Part shown: positions 16,875-24,892 of the stretch, piece by piece
How the letters are laid out: each line of letters opens with the position of its first letter
How positions within the stretch are numbered: the first letter of the stretch is position 1
Assembly: GCA_021325675.1 (NCBI GenBank)
Contig: JAJTCM010000002.1
Span: 620,001 to 684,000, forward strand
Source of the DNA: Crocinitomicaceae bacterium
GTDB taxonomy: Bacteria > Bacteroidota > Bacteroidia > Flavobacteriales_D > Crocinitomicaceae
Reading direction: 5' to 3'
Length of the DNA stretch: 64,000 bases
The notes under the pieces: generated by a model
Databases searched by the model: none
What the model saw: the letters and a program-made list of their open reading frames with translations, nothing else
Told to the model about the DNA's origin: nothing
Program-made: the position numbers and the translations under genes

Positions 16875-17756
16875 ATGATTAAACTTTTATCTTTATTTGT
16901 TTTTGTTCTTTCTTTCTCGAATATGTCTTTGGCAGAGATTATCGGTGGGCCTTACCTGACCCAAAATGATAAGATCAACCAGAAAGATGCTAACGGAAAG
17001 AAGCAGGGAAAATGGATTTATTATGGTAAGGACCGCCCGGAAGAAGGTTATCCGATGGAGGGTAAAATCGAAGAAGGGCCGTATAAGGATGACCGTAAAG
17101 AGGGCATTTGGATTAAGTACCATAATGATGGCGTAACTCCCAAGCTCAAAGGGATGTATGTGAATAACAGGCCTAAAGGCTATTACACGAAATTTCACGC
17201 AAACGGAAAAATCAAAGAACAGGGAAGTTTTGAGAAAAACCAGTACCAGGATTCTTTGAAGCGCTTCCATGAGAATGGGCAGCTTGAGTACGAAGCGAAA
17301 TACAACGAAAACGGTAAGGAGCAAGGTAAAGTAAAATATTATTACCCGAACGGCCAGGTGGAGTTTGAATATTCCTCACAAAATGGTGTCGCTGCAGGTA
17401 AAGCTACCCGTTACTACGAAAACGGTGATGTAAAAGAAGAAATTGAATTCAATGCTGACGGGTCAATCGCTAAATCTGTTGCCAAAGAACCTGTAAACCC
17501 GATGATTAAGGTAAAAGATCCGGGAAGCAGCACAGAACGCGCGCCATCCATCGAAAAACCAATCGTAAAAGGAGGTAAATTCCAGCCAAACGGTTACAAC
17601 AAAGTGTACAACGCACAAGATGAAATCTGGCAGGACGGTAACTTCAAAGAAGGAAGATTATATGACGGTAAAGTATACGTCTATGACCGTGACGGAATCC
17701 TCCTCAAAGTGAAGGTTTACAAGAACGGTGTTTACCACTCTGACGGACAGCTTTGA
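16875..17756 (+). CDS. Secreted YwqK/MORN-variant repeat protein
   Basis: 293-residue exported protein with a signal peptide (M-I-K-L-L-S-L-F, cleavage near S-L-A-E). It has at least five MORN-variant repeats of the form Y-x-x-N-G-x-x-x-x-x-G-x-x, for example K-F-H-A-N-G-K-I-K-E-Q-G, R-F-H-E-N-G-Q-L-E-Y-E and Y-Y-P-N-G-Q-V-E-F-E-Y. Databases name such repeats 'YwqK family antitoxin', but no toxin is adjacent and the protein is exported, so the antitoxin label should not be taken over. More likely an envelope or surface beta-sheet protein. A C-terminal W-Q-D-G-N-F-K-E-G repeat ends near the stop. A clear terminator follows. Confidence 0.85.
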   Translation: MIKLLSLFVFVLSFSNMSLAEIIGGPYLTQNDKINQKDANGKKQGKWIYYGKDRPEEGYPMEGKIEEGPYKDDRKEGIWIKYHNDGVTPKLKGMYVNNRPKGYYTKFHANGKIKEQGSFEKNQYQDSLKRFHENGQLEYEAKYNENGKEQGKVKYYYPNGQVEFEYSSQNGVAAGKATRYYENGDVKEEIEFNADGSIAKSVAKEPVNPMIKVKDPGSSTERAPSIEKPIVKGGKFQPNGYNKVYNAQDEIWQDGNFKEGRLYDGKVYVYDRDGILLKVKVYKNGVYHSDGQL

Positions 17757-17774
17757 TCCCAAAATATTTATACG

Positions 17775-17803
17775 AAAGTCGGCTTTTATGGCCGACTTTT
17801 TTT
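17775..17803 (+). terminator. Intrinsic terminator after the YwqK-like gene
   Basis: Stem AAAGTCGGC (17775-17783) with GCCGACTTT (17791-17799), seven-base loop, and a T run through 17803. Confidence 0.88.
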
Positions 17804-17828
17804 ATTTTTACACTTTAAAAACGAATCT

Positions 17829-19232
17829 ATGTTGCTTCAGTCACTCAAAAAAACCGACTATACCCAAAACCTCCTGTTTATCCTGTCTGAAAAAGGCAAA
17901 CCAGATAGCAAAGCCCCGGCACATATCCAGCGTTTTGCCAAAGTATTCCAGGCTTCAAAAAAAGAATTCGATTTTCTTAAAACAGAGGAGCAGCAGGTTT
18001 TCTTCATCAAAGAGAACAAAGACCGCGAGAAAAACCGGGTGGCCGGGCATACACTCCGTACACAGCTGGATAAAGACGCCAAAGAGCTAACGATCATTGG
18101 AGAAAATGAGGAAACAGCTTTCACAGTAGCAGAAGGCCTTTTGCTTTCCAATTACCAGTTTTTGAAATACTTCAAAGATGCCGCCGAGAAAAAATACGGT
18201 CTGCAGTCAGTATATATTGACAGTGACAAAAAGAAGATAAAACAATACAACCAGTTAATTGAAGCGGTTTACTGGACGCGCGATATGGTCAACGAACCGG
18301 TTTCTTACCTCACGGCTACCCAGCTGTCGCAGGAAATTGAAAAGCTCTTTGAAGGCCTGGACGTAGAAATCGACGTGTTCGAAAAATCCAAGATCGAAGC
18401 GCTTAAAATGGGCGGCCTGCTGGCTGTAAACAAAGGCTCTGTTGAACCGCCGACATTTACGATCATAGAATACAAACCCAAAAAAGCCGTAAATAAAAAA
18501 CCGCTTGTTCTTGTAGGAAAAGGAGTCGTTTACGATACGGGAGGTTTAAGCCTCAAGCCGACCCCGGGTTCAATGGACCTGATGAAATCCGATATGGCGG
18601 GAGCGGCCATGATGGCGGGAACAGTTTATGCCGCTGCGAAAAATGAGCTGAACGTTCACCTGGTGGCTTTGATCCCGGCAACGGACAACCGCCCCGGAAT
18701 GGACGCATACACGCCGGGAGACATCATCACCATGTTCGACGGCACTACCGTTGAAGTATTGAATACCGATGCTGAGGGGCGCATGATCCTGGCAGATGCC
18801 TTGTCTTACTCCCAAAAATACGATCCGGAATTGGTAATCAACTCTGCTACGCTGACCGGCGCAGCTGTCGTTGCCATCGGAACGCGTGCTACCTGCATGA
18901 TGGGGAATGCCGATCAAAAAGTGCTCGACAAGCTTACCGCTTCGGGCCTGAGGGTCCACGAGCGTGTAGTACAGCTCCCGTTTTGGGACGAGTACCTCGA
19001 AGACATGAAATCTTCCGTTGCCGACCTGAAAAACATCGGCGGGCGTTACGCAGGCATGATTACAGCCGGTAAATTCCTGGAGCATTTCGTAAAAGCGCCT
19101 TTCGTTCACCTTGATATTGCCGGGCCTTCATTTTTGGAAGCGACGGAAAACTACAAAGGAAAAGGCGGAACAGGGGTTGGCGTCAGATTATTATATGATT
19201 TTTTAGAACACAAAAGTAAAAGCAACGCATGA
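17829..19232 (+). CDS. Leucyl aminopeptidase family M17
   Basis: Cytosolic di-metal exopeptidase that removes N-terminal residues from peptides. 467 residues. The C-terminal catalytic domain is intact: K-G-V-V-Y-D-T-G-G-L-S-L-K (metal and catalytic Lys), M-K-S-D-M-A-G-A-A, and the signature N-T-D-A-E-G-R-M-I-L-A-D-A. The N-terminal domain is poorly conserved, as usual. It is 30 bp past a terminator and its last four bases overlap the pdxA start (ATGA), so it leads a three-gene operon with pdxA and the YceH-like gene. Confident on family; specificity open. Confidence 0.93.
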   Translation: MLLQSLKKTDYTQNLLFILSEKGKPDSKAPAHIQRFAKVFQASKKEFDFLKTEEQQVFFIKENKDREKNRVAGHTLRTQLDKDAKELTIIGENEETAFTVAEGLLLSNYQFLKYFKDAAEKKYGLQSVYIDSDKKKIKQYNQLIEAVYWTRDMVNEPVSYLTATQLSQEIEKLFEGLDVEIDVFEKSKIEALKMGGLLAVNKGSVEPPTFTIIEYKPKKAVNKKPLVLVGKGVVYDTGGLSLKPTPGSMDLMKSDMAGAAMMAGTVYAAAKNELNVHLVALIPATDNRPGMDAYTPGDIITMFDGTTVEVLNTDAEGRMILADALSYSQKYDPELVINSATLTGAAVVAIGTRATCMMGNADQKVLDKLTASGLRVHERVVQLPFWDEYLEDMKSSVADLKNIGGRYAGMITAGKFLEHFVKAPFVHLDIAGPSFLEATENYKGKGGTGVGVRLLYDFLEHKSKSNA

Positions 19233-20299
19233 TACGAGTAGGAATAACCATTGGCGATATCAACGGGATTGGCCCGGAAATCATTATTAAGGCTTTGCGC
19301 GATAACCGCATTTTACAAGATTGTATTCCGATTATTTACGGTTCAACGAAAACGATCTCACATCATAAAAAATTGATTCACGGCGAGGAGCTGACTTATC
19401 AATCCTGTAAAAACGCCACTGAAGCAGTTGCTAAAAAAGTGAATGTCGTAAACGTCTGGAACGACGAAATCAAGTTCGACCTCGGGCAATCTACGGAAAC
19501 GGGCGGGAAATACGCTTTTCTTTCTTTGGAAAAAGCAACGGAAGACCTTGCAGCGAACAAAATTGACGTATTGGTTACCGCTCCGATTTCCAAGGACGGT
19601 ATCATCAAAGCAGGCTTCCAGTTTCCGGGACACACGGAATACCTGGCGCACTTATCCAACCAGGAAGAAGTACTGATGCTGATGGTCAACGGAAACCTGC
19701 GCGTGGCATTGGTAACAACACATCTTGCCCTGAAAGAAGTTGCTTCTACACTGACGAAAGACAAAATCGTTCAAAAGATAAAAATGCTGGAAAGCAGCCT
19801 TAAAAAGGACTTTGGCCTCATCCGTCCGAAAATTGCCGTGTTTGGGCTCAACCCGCATGCCGGTGAGAATGGCAAAATGGGCGATGAGGAGCAGAATATC
19901 ATCACACCGGCGATCCAGCAGGCTAAAAGCGAAGGAATCCTGGCTTTCGGGCCCTACCCGGCCGACAGCTTTTTTGGTTCCGGCAGCGTGCGCGAATTTG
20001 ACGGGATCCTGGCAATGTACCACGACCAGGGCCTGACGGCTTTCAAAGCGCTTGCTTTTGAGGAAGGCGTGAATTATACGGCCGGTTTGCCAATCGTGCG
20101 TACTTCTCCCGACCACGGAACGGCTTTCGACATCGCAGGACAGGATAAGGCTTCCGAGCAGTCGATGCGCAGCGCGATTTACCTCGCACTTGATATTTAC
20201 CGCAACCGCCAGTTTGTGAAAGAAATTTCAACGAACCCGCTTCCGTTCTCGGATGGCGACAACAAAAAACATAAGGTTAGAGAAGGACAAATCGAATAA
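19229..20299 (+). CDS. pdxA: 4-hydroxythreonine-4-phosphate dehydrogenase
   Basis: NAD-dependent oxidation in the DXP-dependent route to pyridoxal 5'-phosphate. 356 residues, family length. Motifs: G-D-I-N-G-I-G-P-E near the start, the T-A-P-I-S-K-D-G segment, F-P-G-H-T-E-Y-L-A, the metal-site H-x-x-L (T-H-L-A-L-K-E-V), A-M-Y-H-D-Q-G-L-T-A-F-K and R-T-S-P-D-H-G-T-A-F-D. Translationally coupled to the upstream aminopeptidase and two bases from the following YceH gene. pdxJ is not in the window; dxr, which shares the upstream DXP precursor, is at the far end. Confident. Confidence 0.96.
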   Translation: MIRVGITIGDINGIGPEIIIKALRDNRILQDCIPIIYGSTKTISHHKKLIHGEELTYQSCKNATEAVAKKVNVVNVWNDEIKFDLGQSTETGGKYAFLSLEKATEDLAANKIDVLVTAPISKDGIIKAGFQFPGHTEYLAHLSNQEEVLMLMVNGNLRVALVTTHLALKEVASTLTKDKIVQKIKMLESSLKKDFGLIRPKIAVFGLNPHAGENGKMGDEEQNIITPAIQQAKSEGILAFGPYPADSFFGSGSVREFDGILAMYHDQGLTAFKALAFEEGVNYTAGLPIVRTSPDHGTAFDIAGQDKASEQSMRSAIYLALDIYRNRQFVKEISTNPLPFSDGDNKKHKVREGQIE

Positions 20300-20301
20300 C
20301 T

Positions 20302-20949
20302 ATGGAACCGAGCTTATTACCACAATTGACAGCTGAGGAATTACGCGTGTTGGGCGCTTTGATTGAAAAGAGCAAAACGACCCCCGATTATTACCCGCTG
20401 ACCCTGAATTCGCTGCACACCGCCTGTAACCAGAAAAGCTCGCGTAACCCGGTGGTGGATTATGACGAAGAAACGGTTGTGGTAGCCCTGGATTCCCTCA
20501 AGAAAAAACAGCTCATCGCCCACGTGATCGGGGGTGGCCGCGCTTTGAAATACAGGCACACGATTGCCGTGTCGTACCCGCTTGACCCCGCTGAAACAAG
20601 TGTTTTATGCCTGCTGATGCTCCGCGGCCCGTTAACAGCCGGTGAAATCAATTCCAATTCCGGAAGGCTGCACGAGTTCGATTCTTTACAGGAAGTCCAG
20701 GAAACGCTTGACAACCTCGCGAACTATGAAACGCCTTTCGTACAGCTCCTGCCGAAAAAACCGGGACAAAAAGAAGCGCGCTACTGCCATTGCTTCGCAG
20801 AAGTTCCTGAATTTGACGACAGCGCTTACCCCAATGAGCCGGCCAGGAAAAATGTTTCTGAGCTGGAAGAACGTCTTTCCAAAGTAGAAACTGAGCTGGC
20901 GGAAGTGAAAGAAAAGCTGGAAATGCTGATGAAAGAACTGATGGGCTAA
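20302..20949 (+). CDS. YceH family protein (DUF480)
   Basis: 215-residue member of the DUF480/YceH family, two tandem winged-helix domains of unknown biological role. Visible signatures: L-T-A-E-E-L-R-V-L-G-A-L-I-E-K, T-P-D-Y-Y-P-L-T-L-N-S-L, C-N-Q-K-S-S-R-N-P-V, and in the second wing L-M-L-R-G-P-L-T-A-G-E-I. The C-terminus is a predicted coiled coil (repeated E-L-E-E-R-L-S-K-V-E and E-V-K-E-K-L-E). Starts two bases after pdxA, so same operon. A DNA-binding role is inferred from the fold. Confidence 0.9.
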   Translation: MEPSLLPQLTAEELRVLGALIEKSKTTPDYYPLTLNSLHTACNQKSSRNPVVDYDEETVVVALDSLKKKQLIAHVIGGGRALKYRHTIAVSYPLDPAETSVLCLLMLRGPLTAGEINSNSGRLHEFDSLQEVQETLDNLANYETPFVQLLPKKPGQKEARYCHCFAEVPEFDDSAYPNEPARKNVSELEERLSKVETELAEVKEKLEMLMKELMG

Positions 20950-20985
20950 AATTCAAAGACAGAAGATTAAGCTTATCTCCAACAT

Positions 20986-21438
20986 ATGATCTTCGATCCG
21001 GAAAATAACATCAACCGTCTCTGCGCCGAAGGTATCGCTTTGGAAGGAAGTGATCTGCAGCAAGCGGCGGCTTTATACCTCCACGCCTGGAATGAAGCCC
21101 AGACAGAGACTGAAAAAGCCACCGCCGCACATTATCTGGCCAGGGTCCAGGACGATGTTGCCGGAAAACTGGATTGGGACCGGAAAGCATTGGATCATGG
21201 CTTGCAAATCGGCGAAACAGCAAAAACCGCATTTTTACCTTCACTCTATCTCAATGTTGCGAAAGGCCTGGAAGATTCCGGCGAAATCAGCGAAGCAAAG
21301 CTGCATTATGGGCTAGGACTGAAATACATTGGAACGCTGCCGGAAAATGGCTATGTACAGCTTATCAAAGGCGGTCTTCAGCGCGGCCTGGAAAGAACCG
21401 GCGAAAAACCGGGCTTCAGTCCTTCAGGAAATCCATGA
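20986..21438 (+). CDS. TPR-like helical protein of unknown function
   Basis: 150 residues, predicted all-alpha, with TPR-like pairs (A-A-A-L-Y-L-H-A-W-N-E-A, then A-K-L-H-Y-G-L-G-L-K-Y-I). Similar Bacteroidota proteins have, as I recall, been labelled 'rRNA adenine methyltransferase', but no SAM-binding motif (no G-x-G-x-G) is visible, so that label looks wrong. It starts 36 bp after the YceH gene and may belong to that operon. Its last 23 bases overlap the 3' end of the convergent DUF4143 ATPase gene. The tail (G-E-K-P-G-F-S-P-S-G-N-P) is read-through into that overlap and may not be conserved. Confidence 0.65.
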   Translation: MIFDPENNINRLCAEGIALEGSDLQQAAALYLHAWNEAQTETEKATAAHYLARVQDDVAGKLDWDRKALDHGLQIGETAKTAFLPSLYLNVAKGLEDSGEISEAKLHYGLGLKYIGTLPENGYVQLIKGGLQRGLERTGEKPGFSPSGNP

Positions 21439-22546
21439 AATTGAGCTGGCTGATCACCTCGCCTTTAGCCTGCGGGTAACTGTTCAGGAAAGCCGGGCTG
21501 ACGCGTTGGTTTTTGTTATTGTTCCATTTGATTTCAAAAGCCAGCAGCTCATCTTTGAAATGCTCCACGTAATCCACCTCGCTTTGGTTGTAATTCCTCC
21601 AGAAAAAGCTTTTGCGTTTTTCTTCCTGGTAAGCGTTTTTCTTAAGCCGTTCGCTGATCACGAAATTTTCCCACAGCTGACCGGTATCCTGGCGTAAAGG
21701 CAAAGGACGGAAATCATCAATTACGGCGTTGCGGATCCCGAGGTCCCAGAAATACACCTTGCTCATTTTCGAAATTTCCTTTCGCGGGTTGGTGCTGTAA
21801 GCCTTCAGACGGAAAATAACAAACGATTTTTCCAGCAAATCCAGGTAACTTTCCACCGTTTCGGATTTCACTTTTAAATTATTTGCCAGCTCGTGTACCG
21901 AAATTTCCTGCCCGACCTGGTAAGCCAGCATTTTGAGCAGATTTTCCAGTAATTCGGGTTTACGGATATTTTTCCAGATCAATACATCCTTGTATAGGTA
22001 CTGGTTCGCCAGGTTCCTGATGTTAAATTCCGCATCATCCCGGAAGTTACAAATATCGGGGTACATGCCATACAGCAAATGAAACGGGAGCTCATCCGCG
22101 GCCTGGAAAGAGTTTTTGCGCGGATAAAGCTCTGTCATGGAAAAAGGGTACAAATGAAAAAGCACATGCCTGCCCGTTAACGGCTCGAAAATTTTATCGG
22201 AAATTTCTAACGCTGATGATCCGGTAGCGATAAATTGCGTGTCTTTGAAATTATCCACGAGCAGCTTCAGCAATAAACCCGGGTTCGAAATCCGCTGAAC
22301 CTCATCGATAATAACGTATTTACTGCTGCCAACCAACGCTTTCAGGTTCGGCAGGTTCAGGTCTTCAAAAACGGTACGTACGCGGATTTCATCTGCATTC
22401 ATGAACTGTACGTCTTCGCCTTCTTTGAAAAAGTTCAGCAAAAGCGTCGTTTTTCCTACTTGCCGGGCGCCGGTCAAAACAATGGCCTTGCGCTTGTGAA
22501 ACCATTTTTTAAGCTTGATTTCCAAGGCTCTCTTTACCTGTTTCAT
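21416..22546 (-). CDS. AAA ATPase with DUF4143 domain
   Basis: 376-residue P-loop ATPase of the type found as solitary genes across Bacteroidota and other phyla. N-terminal AAA module: Walker A G-A-R-Q-V-G-K-T-T (about residues 21-29), Walker B Y-V-I-I-D-E-V-Q-R (about 77-85), sensor F-I-A-T-G-S-S-A. Then a winged-helix-like middle and the DUF4143 C-terminal domain, ending with the nuclease-like signature S-E-V-D-Y-V and F-E-I-K-W-N. The D/E-x-K arrangement of the PD-(D/E)xK fold is visible, but catalysis is unproven. Function unknown; stress, defence or accessory-element roles have been suggested for the group. Preceded by a 32-bp tandem repeat and a -7 box only 4 nt before its ATG. Confidence 0.88.
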   Translation of the reverse strand: MKQVKRALEIKLKKWFHKRKAIVLTGARQVGKTTLLLNFFKEGEDVQFMNADEIRVRTVFEDLNLPNLKALVGSSKYVIIDEVQRISNPGLLLKLLVDNFKDTQFIATGSSALEISDKIFEPLTGRHVLFHLYPFSMTELYPRKNSFQAADELPFHLLYGMYPDICNFRDDAEFNIRNLANQYLYKDVLIWKNIRKPELLENLLKMLAYQVGQEISVHELANNLKVKSETVESYLDLLEKSFVIFRLKAYSTNPRKEISKMSKVYFWDLGIRNAVIDDFRPLPLRQDTGQLWENFVISERLKKNAYQEEKRKSFFWRNYNQSEVDYVEHFKDELLAFEIKWNNNKNQRVSPAFLNSYPQAKGEVISQLNFMDFLKD

Positions 22547-22550
22547 ACCA

Positions 22551-22558
22551 CAAATGTA
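22551..22558 (-). promoter_or_regulatory. -7 element abutting the DUF4143 ATPase start
   Basis: TACATTTG on the minus strand, a perfect TAnnTTTG, four bases (TGGT) from the ATG. It suggests a leaderless mRNA. The -33 position falls inside repeat copy 1 and is not consensus. Confidence 0.45.
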
Positions 22559-22560
22559 TG

Positions 22561-22651
22561 AAAATTTCCAGTATAATGGAAAAATTACCCCTAAAATTTC
22601 CAGTACGATGGAAAAATTACCCCTAAAATTTCCGGTAGGATGGAAAAATTA
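22561..22651. repeat. 32-bp tandem repeat, 2.8 copies, upstream of the DUF4143 ATPase
   Basis: Copies at 22561-22592, 22593-22624 and 22625-22651. Each holds TTTCCA, six bases, TGGAAA; the third has TTTCCG. The six-base spacers differ (GTATAA, GTACGA, GTAGGA) while the arms and the AAAATT / AAATTACCCCT flanks are kept. A 32-bp period is about three helical turns, so the palindromes would lie on one DNA face. Confidence 0.85.
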
Positions 22652-22672
22652 ATGGTTTTGATTACGCTTTTT

Positions 22673-23128
22673 TTAACGTTTGAGGGCTTTTTCGTAAGTT
22701 TCAATCCACTCATCAACAGTCACTTTCTGCATCAGCTGGCCGATAAGATCAAAAGGGATATCTTCCGGCTTTTTGAAACGGATACAGCTTTTTCCCATAT
22801 CCAGCTTCTTTTTGGAATGCTTCGGAAACTCAGTCGTAAACCAATTAAGCAAGTCCGGATCGGAATACATTCCCATGTGGTAGAGGGCGATAAAATTTTT
22901 CTGCGAGGCAAAGCTTACAAAAGGCAGGGCTTGTTTCGGATCGCAGTGATAACCGGCCGGATAAATAGAATGCGGTACACCGTAGCCAACCATCCCATAA
23001 GATATTGTTTCTGAAAAACCCTTTGGCAAATTGGCCTTAATTGTTTCGCGCAAGTGAAGGATAGCTTCTTTTCTTTCTTCCGGAACGCTAGCCAGGTAAT
23101 CGTCTACAGTTTTGGAATTGCTTTGCAT
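22673..23128 (-). CDS. DUF1801 domain protein
   Basis: 151-residue member of the DUF1801 family (YdhG-like fold, beta-sheet with helices), function unknown. Recognised from T-V-D-D-Y-L-A-S-V-P-E-E-R near the start, E-T-I-S-Y-G-M-V-G-Y-G-V-P, F-V-S-F-A-S-Q-K-N-F-I-A-L-Y-H-M and the C-terminal C-I-R-F-K-K segment. It begins three bases after the stop of the outer-membrane protein gene on the same strand, so the two are probably co-transcribed, although no functional link is evident. Family call secure. Confidence 0.85.
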   Translation of the reverse strand: MQSNSKTVDDYLASVPEERKEAILHLRETIKANLPKGFSETISYGMVGYGVPHSIYPAGYHCDPKQALPFVSFASQKNFIALYHMGMYSDPDLLNWFTTEFPKHSKKKLDMGKSCIRFKKPEDIPFDLIGQLMQKVTVDEWIETYEKALKR

Positions 23129-23131
23129 GTT

Positions 23132-23899
23132 TTAAAGTTTAAACCCAATCGCCGCTTTGATTGCAAAAAGATTGGAGCGGTGGATATAAGGCGCTTGTTT
23201 GTTGAATGTGTTGGACAATTGCAGGGCATAATCCGCGGAAACCAGGAAACTCGCCCTGTTGCCCAGGGGCAGCTGCACCCCGGCAGAAGAAACACTGGCA
23301 ATTGAAAACGGGTTTTTGTTTTTCAGCTCCGTTACTTTTACCGTTGTTTCATTGCCTTCGATGGTTGTGGAAGTTTTGTTCAGGTAAGCCGCCAGCAGCT
23401 GCGCCTGTAAGCCTGTTCCGATAAAGAAAATGATTTTATCACCGGTTTGGTACTGCACTTTTAGGGGAAGTACAACATGTGAATATGTTGTTTTATAAGA
23501 AATTGTAGTATCTGAGCCGGAATTTTGGTATTGTTCGCCGTATTGCTGAAAGCCAATTCCGAAGTCCAGGTGAATTTTTTGATCAAATTTGGTGTTCGCC
23601 CCCAGATAAACGCCTGAAACCGGTAAGCGTTTTTCCTGCCCCCGCTCTCCTAAAGGCTCCCCGTAAAAATCCCCGTTTTCTTTCAGGCTGCGAAAAGAGC
23701 TCCCGTAACTATAACCCAGGCTGAGCAGCGTATAATCTTCTTTTGGAACAACTGTCTTGTCTGTTTTGCCCGTTCCGGTGTTTTTATCCTGAACCGTTGT
23801 TTTGCGTTTCTTTTTTGTTCCGCTTTTCCCGGTTTCAATCTGGGAGTTCAGCGAAAAGGTCAAAAGCATTAAACAAAAGAGGGAAAAGAAGTTTTTCAT
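23132..23899 (-). CDS. Outer-membrane beta-barrel protein
   Basis: 255 residues from the ATG at 23899, chosen because it gives a signal peptide (M-K-N-F-F-S-L-F, hydrophobic core, cleavage near S-L-N-S-Q). The open frame runs 64 codons further upstream but without such a signal. A short Lys/Thr-rich linker follows, then alternating amphipathic strands with Gly/aromatic turns (L-S-L-G-Y-S-Y-G-S-S, H-L-D-F-G-I-G-F-Q-Q-Y-G, F-F-I-G-T-G-L-Q-A-Q) and an end in A-I-K-A-A-I-G-F-K-L, typical of PorT/OmpA-like barrels. Function unknown. A perfect -7 box lies 20 bp upstream. Confidence 0.8.
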   Translation of the reverse strand: MKNFFSLFCLMLLTFSLNSQIETGKSGTKKKRKTTVQDKNTGTGKTDKTVVPKEDYTLLSLGYSYGSSFRSLKENGDFYGEPLGERGQEKRLPVSGVYLGANTKFDQKIHLDFGIGFQQYGEQYQNSGSDTTISYKTTYSHVVLPLKVQYQTGDKIIFFIGTGLQAQLLAAYLNKTSTTIEGNETTVKVTELKNKNPFSIASVSSAGVQLPLGNRASFLVSADYALQLSNTFNKQAPYIHRSNLFAIKAAIGFKL

Positions 23900-23918
23900 G
23901 GTGCGGAGTTTGCTCTCA

Positions 23919-23926
23919 CAAAGATA
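23919..23926 (-). promoter_or_regulatory. Candidate -7 element for the beta-barrel gene
   Basis: TATCTTTG on the minus strand, a perfect TAnnTTTG, about 20 nt before the ATG at 23899. Supports that start over the longer frame. Confidence 0.4.
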
Positions 23927-23943
23927 AAAATAGATTTTTGGAT

Positions 23944-23974
23944 TTTGCAGGTTAAACAATAAAAAGTAAATTCG
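23944..23974 (+). promoter_or_regulatory. Promoter for the EamA transporter, possibly leaderless
   Basis: TTTG (23944-23947), 19-nt spacer, TAAATTCG (23967-23974, 7 of 8), then three bases to the ATG at 23978. Confidence 0.5.
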
Positions 23975-23977
23975 CTC

Positions 23978-24892
23978 ATGTTTCATAAATTCCGGTATCA
24001 TATCCTGATGCACCTCATCATTTTTGTGTGGGGTTTCACAGGTATTTTGGGCAAGCTGATCGAGCTGGACGCCCTGAACCTGGTTTGGCACCGGATTTTA
24101 GTGGCGCTGGTCTCCCTGCTGATCGGTTTGAGCCTGCTGAAAATGCCTATGCGCATCAAATCCACCAAGCACCTGCTTTTTGCTTTATTGGTCGGGGTTT
24201 TTGTTGCCGTGCACTGGATCACCTTTTATGTTTCCATTCAGCTTTCCACCGCGTCCCTCGGGATTTTGTGCCTTTCGACGGCAACTTTGCACGTCACGTG
24301 GCTGGAACCGCTGGTCATGAAACGCAAATTCTCCTGGATTGAGTTCCTGCTCGGGCTTTTTGTTATTTATGGTATTTATTTCGTTTCCTCCAATTTTTCT
24401 GCACAGGATTACGAGGCCTTGGTTTATGGACTTATTTCAGCGCTCACAGCAGCCTGTTTTAATGTGTTTAACGCCAAACTGGCACAAAGCGTCCCTTCTT
24501 CGGCGATCACCCTGCACGAAATGATTATGGCGATGGCCGTGCTGACCGGCGTTTTAGCTTTTGAAGGTAAACTCAATGCGGAATTGTTCTCCATGACCCT
24601 GAGCGATTTCCTCTGGCTGCTTTTCCTGGGGATTTTGTGTACTTCCGTAGCTTTCCTGCTGACGATCGATATCATTAAAAAACTGGGGACTTTTACCGTT
24701 TCCCTGAGCATTAACCTGGAGCCGGTTTATACGATGCTGCTGGCGATCGCGATCCTGCACGAACACGAATTACTCGGCATACAGTTCTATATCGGTTCGA
24801 GCATTATTATCCTGGTGGTTGTTGCCAATGCCGTAATTAAAAATTACATGAAACCCAAAGTAAAACATGTTGAGAAAAATCCTGAAATATAG
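23978..24892 (+). CDS. EamA-family (drug/metabolite) membrane transporter
   Basis: 304-residue inner-membrane protein with about ten hydrophobic helices in two EamA repeats, as in the DMT superfamily (small-metabolite exporters). Typical text: I-I-F-V-W-G-F-T-G-I-L-G-K in the first helix, W-H-R-I-L-V-A-L, A-L-L-V-G-V-F-V-A-V-H-W in repeat one, and I-N-L-E-P-V-Y-T-M-L-L-A in repeat two, the E-P motif of the family. Substrate unknown. The 3' end overlaps the SRPBCC gene by 26 bases, so the two are coupled. Confidence 0.88.
   Translation: MFHKFRYHILMHLIIFVWGFTGILGKLIELDALNLVWHRILVALVSLLIGLSLLKMPMRIKSTKHLLFALLVGVFVAVHWITFYVSIQLSTASLGILCLSTATLHVTWLEPLVMKRKFSWIEFLLGLFVIYGIYFVSSNFSAQDYEALVYGLISALTAACFNVFNAKLAQSVPSSAITLHEMIMAMAVLTGVLAFEGKLNAELFSMTLSDFLWLLFLGILCTSVAFLLTIDIIKKLGTFTVSLSINLEPVYTMLLAIAILHEHELLGIQFYIGSSIIILVVVANAVIKNYMKPKVKHVEKNPEI

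Noticed and set aside
16875-17756. Toxin-antitoxin system
   Set aside because: The YwqK label comes from repeat similarity; the protein is exported and has no toxin neighbour.
20986-21438. rRNA adenine methyltransferase
   Set aside because: No SAM-binding motif; the 150 residues look like TPR helices only.
22561-22651. CRISPR array
   Set aside because: Units are contiguous with 32-bp period and six-base internal variation, without 20-40 bp unique spacers, and no cas genes are nearby.
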